DNA of 12,074 nt from JBAWAP01 sp049589355. Its GTDB lineage: Bacteria; Chloroflexota; Anaerolineae; VGOG01. Positions within the stretch are counted from its first letter, which is position 1. Every line of letters begins with the position of its first letter. The translations under genes and the position numbers were made by a program. The notes under the pieces are model-generated. The model ran no database searches. It saw only the letters and a list, made by a program, of their open reading frames with translations, and was not told the DNA's origin. This document shows positions 6,559 to 12,074 of the stretch, one piece after another. The DNA is taken from NCBI GenBank assembly GCA_049589355.1, contig JBAWAP010000085.1, forward strand, positions 1-12,074, in the 5' to 3' direction.

Positions 6559-7563
6559 ATGAAAAGCCGCGTCGCCCTGATTAGGGGAAACGCTAGATAC
6601 GATAACATCGCCCAAGCCCTGGCCCTGATCGAGGGCGACATTGACCTAAGGGATAAGAAGCGCGTGCTCATCAAGCCCAACTTCGTCTCCACCAGGTGGC
6701 AACTGGCCGCCACCCACGTGGAAGCCGTGCGGGCTGTGCTGGACTGGTTGCGTCCTCGCTACGACGGCCCCATCACCATCGGTGAGGGGGCAGCAGGGAG
6801 CGAGACCTTCGATGGCTACCGCAACTTCGGCTACCTCAACCTGGCCGAAGAGTACAGCGTTCGGTTCGTAGATCTCAACCAAGACCAGTGGGCACGCGTT
6901 CAAATCTATGACCGAAGGCTGCGCCCCATGGGGGTGCGAGTGGCCAGGACCGCGCTAGAGAGCGACTTTCGCATCTCCGTCAGCCCGCCCAAGACCCACG
7001 ACGCCGTCATCGTTACCCTCTCGCTGAAGAACATGGTCATGGGCAGCCTGGTCCGGGGCCGAGGAGGGGGCTTCTTCCAGAGACTCGGCCAGCTCTTACC
7101 CGACCAAGTGACCAACTCTGTTTTAGCAGAAAAGGTGAAAAGCCACCTTAGCACCATCAATCGCAGCGACAAGTTTGCCATTCATCAAGGTTACCACGGC
7201 ATCAACCTCAACCTCTATACCCTAGCCAAGGTCATCGCCCCCCATCTTTCGGTGATAGACGGCTTTGTGGGGATGGAGGGCTACGGCCCCAGCAGCGGCG
7301 ATCCCGTTGATCTCAGAGTAGCCATTGCTAGCACCGACTTCCTGGCTGCCGACACCGTGGCCACGAAGCTGATGGGCTTCGATCCCGACGAGGTTGGTTA
7401 TCTCCACTACTGCAAGATCGGCGGCTTGGGCGCAGGCGACCTGAACAACATCGAAATCGTGGGCAACGCCACCATCGAAGGGTGTGCGAGGAAGTTCAGG
7501 CCGCACCCCACTTACGAGCAGCAACTGGAGTGGCGGATGCCTGAGGTAGAGAGGTTTCTCTAG
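6559..7563 (+). CDS. DUF362 domain-containing protein
   Basis: Function is unknown for this family. The 334 residues show its usual landmarks: VLIKPNFVS (residues 36-44), TIGEGAAG (73-80), PPKTHDAVIVTLSLKNMVMG (143-162), HQGYHGINLNL (209-219) and IDGFVGMEGYGPSSGDPV (233-250). No ferredoxin-like Cys cluster, as found in many DUF362 proteins, is present, so this is the short form. No signal peptide or membrane helix is visible. The ATG lies three bases after the rodA stop without a strong ribosome site of its own (AGGAAG at 6538-6543 is 15 bases away), so translational coupling is likely. Its last 34 residues, VGNATIEG..., match a split remnant found 2.2 kb downstream (9737-9781 and 10489-10557), which shows that a second, diverged copy once existed. 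Confidence 0.85.
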   Translation: MKSRVALIRGNARYDNIAQALALIEGDIDLRDKKRVLIKPNFVSTRWQLAATHVEAVRAVLDWLRPRYDGPITIGEGAAGSETFDGYRNFGYLNLAEEYSVRFVDLNQDQWARVQIYDRRLRPMGVRVARTALESDFRISVSPPKTHDAVIVTLSLKNMVMGSLVRGRGGGFFQRLGQLLPDQVTNSVLAEKVKSHLSTINRSDKFAIHQGYHGINLNLYTLAKVIAPHLSVIDGFVGMEGYGPSSGDPVDLRVAIASTDFLAADTVATKLMGFDPDEVGYLHYCKIGGLGAGDLNNIEIVGNATIEGCARKFRPHPTYEQQLEWRMPEVERFL

Positions 7564-7572
7564 GGAGGGACA

Positions 7573-9729
7573 ATGATGGCCAGGTATATTCGGAAAAGTG
7601 AAAAAGCGTTGGTTACGCTCATCTGCTTAGCCCTGCTCCTGAGCCTGGTGCTTGTGGCAGATACAGGGAGCACCTACAATGCCGTGCCCACCCAAGCCCA
7701 GGCGTACACCTGGACTAACTATACCAACGGCAACTACGTGGAGGCCCTGGCGGTGCAGGGAGACATCCTCTGGGCAGGGACCAGGGGCGGCGTGGTGCGC
7801 TGGGACCTGACCGACGGCAGCTACGTCAAGTATCTGTCTCCCGATGGCTTGCCCGACAACTACGTCTCCGCTGTAGCTGTGGACACTGCCGGACGCCTCT
7901 GGTTCGGCCTGGGCACCTGGAACGGCGGGGTGACGGTTTACGACGCCGGCACCTGGACCAGTTTCACCCCACGGGATGGGTTGAACACCGGCTGGGTTTT
8001 CGCCGTGGCTATTGACGGAGCGGGACGCAAGTGGATCGGCACTGCCAGAGGCGCGAGTGTCCTGAGCGACAACGGCACACCCCACGACAAACCGGACGAT
8101 GCCTGGACTACCTACACTGTTGATGATGGACTGGCGCATGAGGACGTCTTGGCCGTCGCTCTTGATGGGGCCGGCCACAAGTGGTTCGGCACCTGGGATG
8201 GTGGGGTGAGCGTGCTCGATGACGGTGGGACACCCCACGATAAGGGCGATGACACCTGGACCACTTTCACCTCCGCTGATGGATTGGCCGACAACAGGGT
8301 CTACACTGCCGTCGTGGATGGGGCGGGCCGCAAATGGTTTGGCACCTGGGGCGGCGGAGTGAGCGTGCTTGATGACAACGGCACCCCCCACGACAAGGGC
8401 GACGACACCTGGACTACTTTTACCACCGCCGACGGTCTGGCCGACGACTGGGTCTATGCTGTGGTCGTGGACGGAGCAGGCCGCAAGTGGTTCGGCGCCT
8501 CTGGCGGGGTGAGCGTGCTCGATGACGGTGGCACGCCTCACGACAAGGGCGACGACACCTGGACCACTTTCACCACTGCCGACGGGTTGGCCGACGACTA
8601 CGTCCAAGACATAGCTATCGGAGCAGGCAATCAAGTCTGGTTCGGCACCTGGGATGGCGGGGTGAGCCGGCTGGATCATGGTGGCACACCCCACGACAAG
8701 GGGGATGACGTCTGGACGAGCTACGTCACCGCCGACTGGTTGCCCTACAATGACGTCGAGGCTGTAGCTACTGAGGGAATAGACCTGGCGTGGATTGGCA
8801 CTCAGGGCGGGCTGGTCGCCTTCGATGGCAGCAACTGGACCACCTTCAGCATAGGCCGTGTTATGGCGATCATCAGGGACGATGCGGGCCGGAAATGGTT
8901 CGGCACCTCAGGTGGGGTCAAGGTGCTCAGCGACGGTGGCACGCCTCACGACCAGAGTGACGATACCTGGACTACCTTCACTACGGCCGACGGCCTGGTG
9001 CATAACTGGATCGAAGGGATAGCTGTGGATGAGGCGGGACGGAAGTGGTTCGTAAACGACGGAAATGGTGTCAGCGTGCTGGACGACGCCGGCACGCCAT
9101 ACGACAAGACCGATGATACCTGGACCAGCTTCACCGCCGCCGATGGGCTGGCCGGCGATAGGGTGCACGTCGCAGCAGTTGACGGACCCAACCTGGTGTG
9201 GTTCGCCCATGAGAGTGACGGCGTGAGCCTGCTCGACCACGGCGGAACGCCCCACAACAAGTCCGACGACGTCTGGACCACCTTCACCCCTGTAGACGGG
9301 CTGGCCGGCAACTCGGTCTACGCCATCGTTGTGGATGGGTCAGGGCGCAAGTGGTTCGGCGCCTGCGGCGGGGTCAGCGTGCTGGACGATGGAGACACGC
9401 CCCACAACAAGGCCGACGACACCTGGACCACCTTTCCGGTCGGCGACTGCAATCAGGGTATCGCCATTGATGGGAGAGGGCGCAAGTGGATCGCCACCGG
9501 CTGGTCCGGGGTGATGGTGCTGGAAGACGGAGGTACACCCCATGACCAGAGCGATGACGACTGGAATACTTACACTATCGCCGAAGGCCTGGGGGACGAC
9601 CGGGCCCAGGCTATCGCGGTAGGCCCAGGAGGCACCGTCTGGGTCGGCACCGACGGTGGGGTAAGCAGGTCCGCGGAGTGCCGTGCGATCTACCTGCCCT
9701 GCATCCAGAAGAACTATCCTGGGGATTGA
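7573..9729 (+). CDS. secreted two-component-regulator-propeller (Reg_prop) repeat protein
   Basis: This predicted extracellular protein has 718 residues. The N-terminus has basic residues (RYIRKSEK) and a hydrophobic core (about 12-29), with a possible cleavage after AQA at 42-44. By eye I count 14 blades of the pattern TWTTFTTADGL...VDGAGRKWFGTxGGVSVLDD, typical of Reg_prop (PF07494). Ten end in a G-T-P-H-D-K-x-D-D turn. Fourteen blades would give two seven-bladed propellers, the arrangement of hybrid two-component sensor domains, but there is no Y_Y_Y domain, transmembrane helix, kinase or response regulator. The protein ends with IYLPCIQKNYPGD, like the C-terminal tails of Chloroflexota exoproteins. 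Tandem ATGs at 7573 and 7576 share GGGAGG (7563-7568); the second is better spaced. Ligand and role are unknown. A glycan- or surface-binding function is a guess. Confidence 0.85.
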   Translation: MMARYIRKSEKALVTLICLALLLSLVLVADTGSTYNAVPTQAQAYTWTNYTNGNYVEALAVQGDILWAGTRGGVVRWDLTDGSYVKYLSPDGLPDNYVSAVAVDTAGRLWFGLGTWNGGVTVYDAGTWTSFTPRDGLNTGWVFAVAIDGAGRKWIGTARGASVLSDNGTPHDKPDDAWTTYTVDDGLAHEDVLAVALDGAGHKWFGTWDGGVSVLDDGGTPHDKGDDTWTTFTSADGLADNRVYTAVVDGAGRKWFGTWGGGVSVLDDNGTPHDKGDDTWTTFTTADGLADDWVYAVVVDGAGRKWFGASGGVSVLDDGGTPHDKGDDTWTTFTTADGLADDYVQDIAIGAGNQVWFGTWDGGVSRLDHGGTPHDKGDDVWTSYVTADWLPYNDVEAVATEGIDLAWIGTQGGLVAFDGSNWTTFSIGRVMAIIRDDAGRKWFGTSGGVKVLSDGGTPHDQSDDTWTTFTTADGLVHNWIEGIAVDEAGRKWFVNDGNGVSVLDDAGTPYDKTDDTWTSFTAADGLAGDRVHVAAVDGPNLVWFAHESDGVSLLDHGGTPHNKSDDVWTTFTPVDGLAGNSVYAIVVDGSGRKWFGACGGVSVLDDGDTPHNKADDTWTTFPVGDCNQGIAIDGRGRKWIATGWSGVMVLEDGGTPHDQSDDDWNTYTIAEGLGDDRAQAIAVGPGGTVWVGTDGGVSRSAECRAIYLPCIQKNYPGD
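8072..9564 (+). repeat. tandem ~51-codon propeller repeats with Asp-rich turns (within the propeller gene)
   Basis: Ten units of about 40-51 codons each carry a variant of GTPHDKGDDTW; the central ones (about 8220-8700) are the most alike in protein. Synonymous sites differ between units, so they are old duplications rather than recent slippage. The ends given are approximate: they run from the first to the last Asp-rich turn. Confidence 0.7.
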
Positions 9730-9736
9730 ATAAACT

Positions 9737-9781
9737 CCGGGGAAGGCCACGGTCGAGGAGTGCACGAAGAGGTTCCGGCCT
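9737..9781 (+). pseudogene. remnant of a second DUF362 gene, upstream piece
   Basis: Codons from 9737 read PGKATVEECTKRFRP. This aligns without gaps to VGNATIEGCARKFRP, residues 301-315 of the intact DUF362 protein upstream (8 of 15 identical, most others conservative). A stop lies just upstream in frame (9731-9733), and the propeller gene ends at 9729, so everything before this in the old gene is gone. The alignment breaks at 9781, exactly where the other piece (to 10557) resumes. Confidence 0.7.
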
Positions 9782-9815
9782 GGAGCAGCAGGTTTGATGA
9801 TATGGGAGGTGCTCG

Positions 9816-10130
9816 ATGACAGCTATTGAAATGACTGCCCAGCTTCGGCCGATTTTGGACCGGGTTGAAGGGGAAACAACAGATCAGAAGATTGCCCGCC
9901 TTCTGTTCCATCAGCTTCGACGTTATCTGGAAGAGTGCGAGCGGGAGATGTTGGACCTGGAAATCAAGTATGGTCTAACCTACGACCAGTTCAAAGCCTG
10001 CCTTGAACGTGGCGAACTCGGTGATCCGTTTTCCTACCCGCTGGAACAGGATGCTATGCGCTGGGATGACCTGATGGTTGAGAAACATCAATGGCTGAGC
10101 TATCTGAAAAGCGTTGAAAGCCTACTCTGA
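9816..10130 (+). CDS. small helical protein, putative antitoxin partner of the downstream gene
   Basis: I do not recognise a named domain in this 104-residue protein. It is acidic and mostly helical in appearance. Conserved-looking segments are LRPILDRVEGETTDQKIARL (residues 10-29), LLFHQLRRYLEECEREMLDL (29-48) and KYGLTYDQFKACLERGELGD (51-70), ending EKHQWLSYLKSVESLL. I recall similar hypothetical proteins encoded next to small DUF6516-like genes in Chloroflexota and cyanobacteria. The ribosome site GGGAGGT (9804-9810) is five bases from the ATG. The stop TGA overlaps the first base of the next gene's ATG, so the pair is translationally coupled. Order (antitoxin first) and size fit a type II toxin-antitoxin operon, but no DNA-binding fold is evident, so this role is inference. 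It sits inside a disrupted DUF362 gene. Confidence 0.62.
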   Translation: MTAIEMTAQLRPILDRVEGETTDQKIARLLFHQLRRYLEECEREMLDLEIKYGLTYDQFKACLERGELGDPFSYPLEQDAMRWDDLMVEKHQWLSYLKSVESLL

Positions 10131-10474
10131 TGATGATCACAGAGTTCAAAGAGTTGCTTCTAGCTACCATCGCGACTTATTTTCCCACTGCCAAGGTGGA
10201 GAGCACCGAACGACGAACAGCGATTCTTCAGGTTCGGGTTACCATTGATGAAGAGACCTTTGCCGATGTCTACTTCAATGCTCTGACGGGCAAGAAGAGC
10301 TATGCGCTCGTTTTTCACGGACAGCGAGTGATGGGCTACGATAACTACCGGTTCTGGCACTATCATCCCTTTGACGATCCCGAAGCCCACATCCCCTGCG
10401 AAGAACCAAGCACAGAGGATGTGATAGCAGAGATGAAGAGGGTTGTGGACCAATTGAGGACAGTTGGAATATGA
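10130..10474 (+). CDS. TumE/DUF6516-like small protein, putative toxin
   Basis: The 114 residues include ILQVRVTIDEETFADVYFN (residues 32-50), KSYALVFHGQRVMGYDN (55-71) and a His-rich HYHPFDDPEAHIPC. A final helix, STEDVIAEMKRVVDQL, follows. The pattern of a beta sheet, then 'GYDNxxxxHxHP', then an acidic helix resembles the TumE toxin-antitoxin family (DUF6516). I base this on remembered family shape, not a search. The start overlaps the upstream stop by one base (TGATG); a second ATG is at 10133. Its own stop overlaps an ATG of the DUF362 remnant (ATGA at 10471-10474). The biochemical target is unknown. Alternative: a non-toxic conserved protein of similar fold. Confidence 0.6.
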   Translation: MMITEFKELLLATIATYFPTAKVESTERRTAILQVRVTIDEETFADVYFNALTGKKSYALVFHGQRVMGYDNYRFWHYHPFDDPEAHIPCEEPSTEDVIAEMKRVVDQLRTVGI

Positions 10475-10488
10475 ACGCTCATCGCCCC

Positions 10489-10557
10489 TTCATGCCTCAT
10501 CCTACCTACCGGGAGCAGTTGCAGTGGCGTCTGCCGTCGGTGGAGGAGTATCTGTGA
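10489..10557 (+). pseudogene. remnant of the second DUF362 gene, C-terminal piece
   Basis: Codons from 10489 read F-M-P then HPTYREQLQWRLPSVEEYL and a stop. The last 19 residues align to HPTYEQQLEWRMPEVERFL, the C-terminus of the intact DUF362 protein (12 of 19 identical). An in-frame ATG at 10471 overlaps the preceding stop and could give a 28-codon peptide, but the similarity shows it is the tail of a broken gene. Together with 9737-9781 it rebuilds the last 34 codons without a missing or extra residue. Confidence 0.75.
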
Positions 10558-10561
10558 GGAG

Positions 10562-10816
10562 TTGACCGATGGCCTCTTGTACCTGGGCAAGCAGGATAAG
10601 CTGTCCCACGAGTGCCGTGTGGCCCTGGCAGAGGGTCGCGTCATGGAGCGGGCCGCGTTTTTCAAAGACTACCTGTGGACGGAGACGGCCAAGCGGCTGG
10701 CGGAAGAGCGGTTTGGATTCTTTGTCCAGTTTCTGGAGCAGTTGGCAGAAGAAGTAATGGAAGAGGAAGCAGTGATCGGTGATCAGGAAATCAGTGATCA
10801 GGGAACCAAGGGATAG
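10562..10816 (+). pseudogene. C-terminal remnant resembling an HD-domain hydrolase
   Basis: This 84-codon frame starts only four bases after the DUF362 remnant stop and has no credible start: a GGAG abuts the TTG with no spacing. The segment AAFFKDYLWTETAKRLAEER (residues 31-50), then FGFFVQFLEQLAEEV, resembles the C-terminal helix of HD-superfamily phosphohydrolases, which end like TETGRRLAEERHxFMxxFLxQ. No HD metal-binding motif is present, so the catalytic part is missing. The last 16 or so codons (VIGDQEISDQGTKG) are encoded by the inverted-repeat element at 10771-10866, so the natural end has also been replaced. It is most likely a gene fragment. A genuine small protein is possible, and the family assignment is tentative. 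Confidence 0.45.
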
Positions 10817-10866
10817 TTCTACAGGTGGCCTGATTTCCTGATTCCCTAGTCCCTGGTTTCCTGATC
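10771..10866. repeat. inverted- and direct-repeat element upstream of gltX
   Basis: The left arm holds AGTGATCGGTGATCAGG, then a second GTGATCAGG-like unit (10793-10803). ATCAGGAAATCAG (10782-10794) is the exact reverse complement of CTGATTTCCTGAT (10830-10842). A second pair, TCAGGGAACCAAGGGA (10798-10813), matches the complement of the region 10850-10864 with a few changes. The complete element could fold into a long imperfect hairpin. No T-tract follows and no transposase is nearby. It resembles small dispersed intergenic repeats rather than an insertion sequence. Confidence 0.55.
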
Positions 10867-10890
10867 CCTTGCTGAGACGGAGAATGAACC

Positions 10891-12074
10891 ATGACCAACA
10901 TAGTTCGCGTGCGCTTCGCCCCCAGCCCCACAGGCTATCTCCACGTGGGAGGAGCCAGGACGGCTCTCTTCAACTGGCTCTTCGCCCGCAAGCATAACGG
11001 CGCCTTCATACTACGCATTGAGGACACAGACCGCAAACGGTATGAGCCCGAAGCGGTGGGGAACATCTTGGAGAGCCTGCGCTGGCTGGGCCTGGAGTGG
11101 GACGAGGGCCCGGAGGTGGGCGGCGACTATGGCCCGTACTACCAATCTCAGCGGCTGGACATCTACCAGAAATACGCTCAGCAGTTGGTGGACAGCGGCC
11201 ACGCCTACCACTGCTACTGCAGTCCGGAGCGTCTGGCCCAGGTGCGAGAGGAGCAGCGGCGTCGGGGCGAGCCGAATCTTGGCTATGATCGCCACTGTCG
11301 CTACCTGACCGCCAAGCAGCGCGCCGAGTACGAGGCTCAGGGCATCGTGCCGGTGGTGCGCCTAAAGGTCCCCCTGGAGGGGCAGACGTCCTTCCACGAC
11401 GTGCTCCATGGCGACATCACCGTTGACAACGCTAGGCTGGATGACCTGGTCCTCCTCAAATCCGACGGCTACCCCACCTACCACCTGGCCAACGTGGTAG
11501 ACGACACTCTGATGCTGATCACGCACATCATGCGGGCCGACGAGTGGCTGCCTAGCGTGCCCAAGCACGTTTTGCTCTATGATGCCTTCGGCTGGGAGAT
11601 TCCCATCTACGCCCATCTGCCCGTCATCCTGGCCCCCACGGGCAAGGGCAAGCTCAGCAAGCGGCACGGCGGGGTGGCCGTCCACGAGTTCCGTCAGGAG
11701 GGCTATCTGTCTGAGGCCATGGTGAACTTCCTGGCCCTGGTGGGCTGGGCCTACGACGACAAGACCGAGTTCTTCACCCGCCAAGAGCTGATAGAGAAGT
11801 TCAGTCTGGAGGGCGTGAACAAATCCCCGGCCGCTTTCTCTTACGAAAAGCTGGAGTGGATGAACGGCGTCTATATCCGGCAACTTGGGCTGGACGACCT
11901 GGCCGAGCGCTTGATGCCCTTCCTCACTGGGGCGGGCCTACCGGCCGACCTGTCCACCGTGCGGCGCATCGTCCCCTTGGTGCAGGAGCGCCTCAAGAGG
12001 CTGACCGGCGCTGTGGAGTGGGTTGATTTCTTCTTCGTGGATCAGATCAGCTATGAGCCCTCACTGCTGGTGGG
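10891..12074 (+). CDS. gltX: glutamyl-tRNA synthetase (3' end beyond window)
   Basis: GltX charges tRNA-Glu (and tRNA-Gln in organisms that use the amidotransferase route) with glutamate. The frame runs uninterrupted for 394 codons to the window edge. The N-terminus RVRFAPSPTGYLHVGGARTA carries the class I 'HIGH' motif as HVGG (residues 18-21), and ALFNWLFARKHNGAFILRIEDTDR continues the Rossmann fold. CYC (108-110) with HC (135-136) is the zinc-ligand set seen in many GluRS. The segment TDFHD-like 'SFHDVLHGDI' and ARLDDLVLLKSDGYPTYHLA precede the 'KMSKS' motif, KLSKRHGG (from 254). The anticodon-binding domain starts before the end. CGGAGA (10878-10883) lies seven bases upstream of the ATG. 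The family is about 470-500 residues, so roughly 80-110 are missing. Confidence 0.95.
   Translation, partial: MTNIVRVRFAPSPTGYLHVGGARTALFNWLFARKHNGAFILRIEDTDRKRYEPEAVGNILESLRWLGLEWDEGPEVGGDYGPYYQSQRLDIYQKYAQQLVDSGHAYHCYCSPERLAQVREEQRRRGEPNLGYDRHCRYLTAKQRAEYEAQGIVPVVRLKVPLEGQTSFHDVLHGDITVDNARLDDLVLLKSDGYPTYHLANVVDDTLMLITHIMRADEWLPSVPKHVLLYDAFGWEIPIYAHLPVILAPTGKGKLSKRHGGVAVHEFRQEGYLSEAMVNFLALVGWAYDDKTEFFTRQELIEKFSLEGVNKSPAAFSYEKLEWMNGVYIRQLGLDDLAERLMPFLTGAGLPADLSTVRRIVPLVQERLKRLTGAVEWVDFFFVDQISYEPSLLV

Noticed and set aside
7627..8694. 355-codon open frame on the minus strand inside the propeller gene
   Set aside because: It is a by-product of the repeated, GC-rich codons of the + strand repeats. 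It lacks a ribosome site and any recognisable domain, while the + strand has a signal peptide and clear Reg_prop repeats.
8072..9564. Regularly spaced repeats that might suggest a CRISPR or VNTR array
   Set aside because: The period is about 120-153 bp in codon multiples, the reading frame is maintained and synonymous sites vary, so these are protein repeats.
9782..10488. Terminal inverted repeats of an insertion sequence around the two-gene module
   Set aside because: The ends (GGAGCAGCAGG... and the complement of ...CATCGCCCC) share only scattered bases and no transposase is encoded, so I do not call an IS.
10569..10757. ATG-initiated frame with well-spaced GGAG upstream, overlapping the HD-like fragment
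   Set aside because: Translation is Ser/Trp/Arg-rich and resembles no protein. The overlapping frame carries the family-like TETAKRLAEER segment. The good ribosome site may be a relic of the lost start of the HD gene.

Overview
This is a GC-rich (by eye, high 50s %) bacterial chromosome segment, and every confident gene lies on the + strand. Gene content and style suggest an uncultured or environmental Chloroflexota bacterium of the Anaerolineae or a related class. Three things point that way: a minCDE-rodA cluster, a secreted protein ending in a 'IYLPCIQKNY' tail like the 'YLPLxxKN' tails I know from Chloroflexota exoproteins, and intergenic repeat elements of the 'TTCGACTxGTCTCAGGACAGG' and 'GTGATCAGG' types. 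The taxonomy is inference, not a search result.

Region 1 (1-3362), acyl-CoA metabolism. The window opens inside a large NDP-forming acyl-CoA synthetase. Its first codons are the last strand of an ATP-grasp (beta) domain, followed by the complete alpha part, so the domain order is beta-alpha. A consensus-like promoter overlapping its stop codon (1494-1523) precedes a two-subunit CoA-transferase of the glutaconate CoA-transferase family. The B subunit keeps the catalytic glutamate. The three genes together suggest activation and CoA exchange of organic acids, possibly for fermentation or acid catabolism.

Region 2 (3363-7563), cell division and shape. After an imperfect hairpin, a textbook promoter (TTGACA-17-TATTAT, 3488-3516) drives minC (TTG start, about 16-nt leader), minD and minE. 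A 123-bp gap holding a hairpin and a degenerate repeat separates these from rodA, a SEDS peptidoglycan polymerase. A DUF362 gene follows rodA three bases later.

Region 3 (7573-9729), a secreted beta-propeller protein. It has a signal peptide and about 14 Reg_prop-type repeats, ten of them ending in an Asp-rich G-T-P-H-D-K-x-D-D turn. The count fits two seven-bladed propellers, as in the sensor halves of hybrid two-component systems, but no kinase or membrane anchor follows.

Region 4 (9737-10870), an accessory scar. The C-terminal codons of a second, diverged DUF362 gene are present in two pieces (9737-9781 and 10489-10557). These would join without losing a residue if the roughly 0.7 kb between them were removed, and that interval holds a two-gene module resembling a toxin-antitoxin pair (TumE/DUF6516-like). 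An imperfect 9-bp direct repeat marks the two borders. Next come a C-terminal HD-hydrolase-like remnant and an inverted-repeat element.

Region 5 (10891-end) is the first 394 codons of gltX (glutamyl-tRNA synthetase), which runs off the window. I saw no tRNA, rRNA, CRISPR array or transposase. No stretch over 300 bases lacks a gene or a recognisable remnant.
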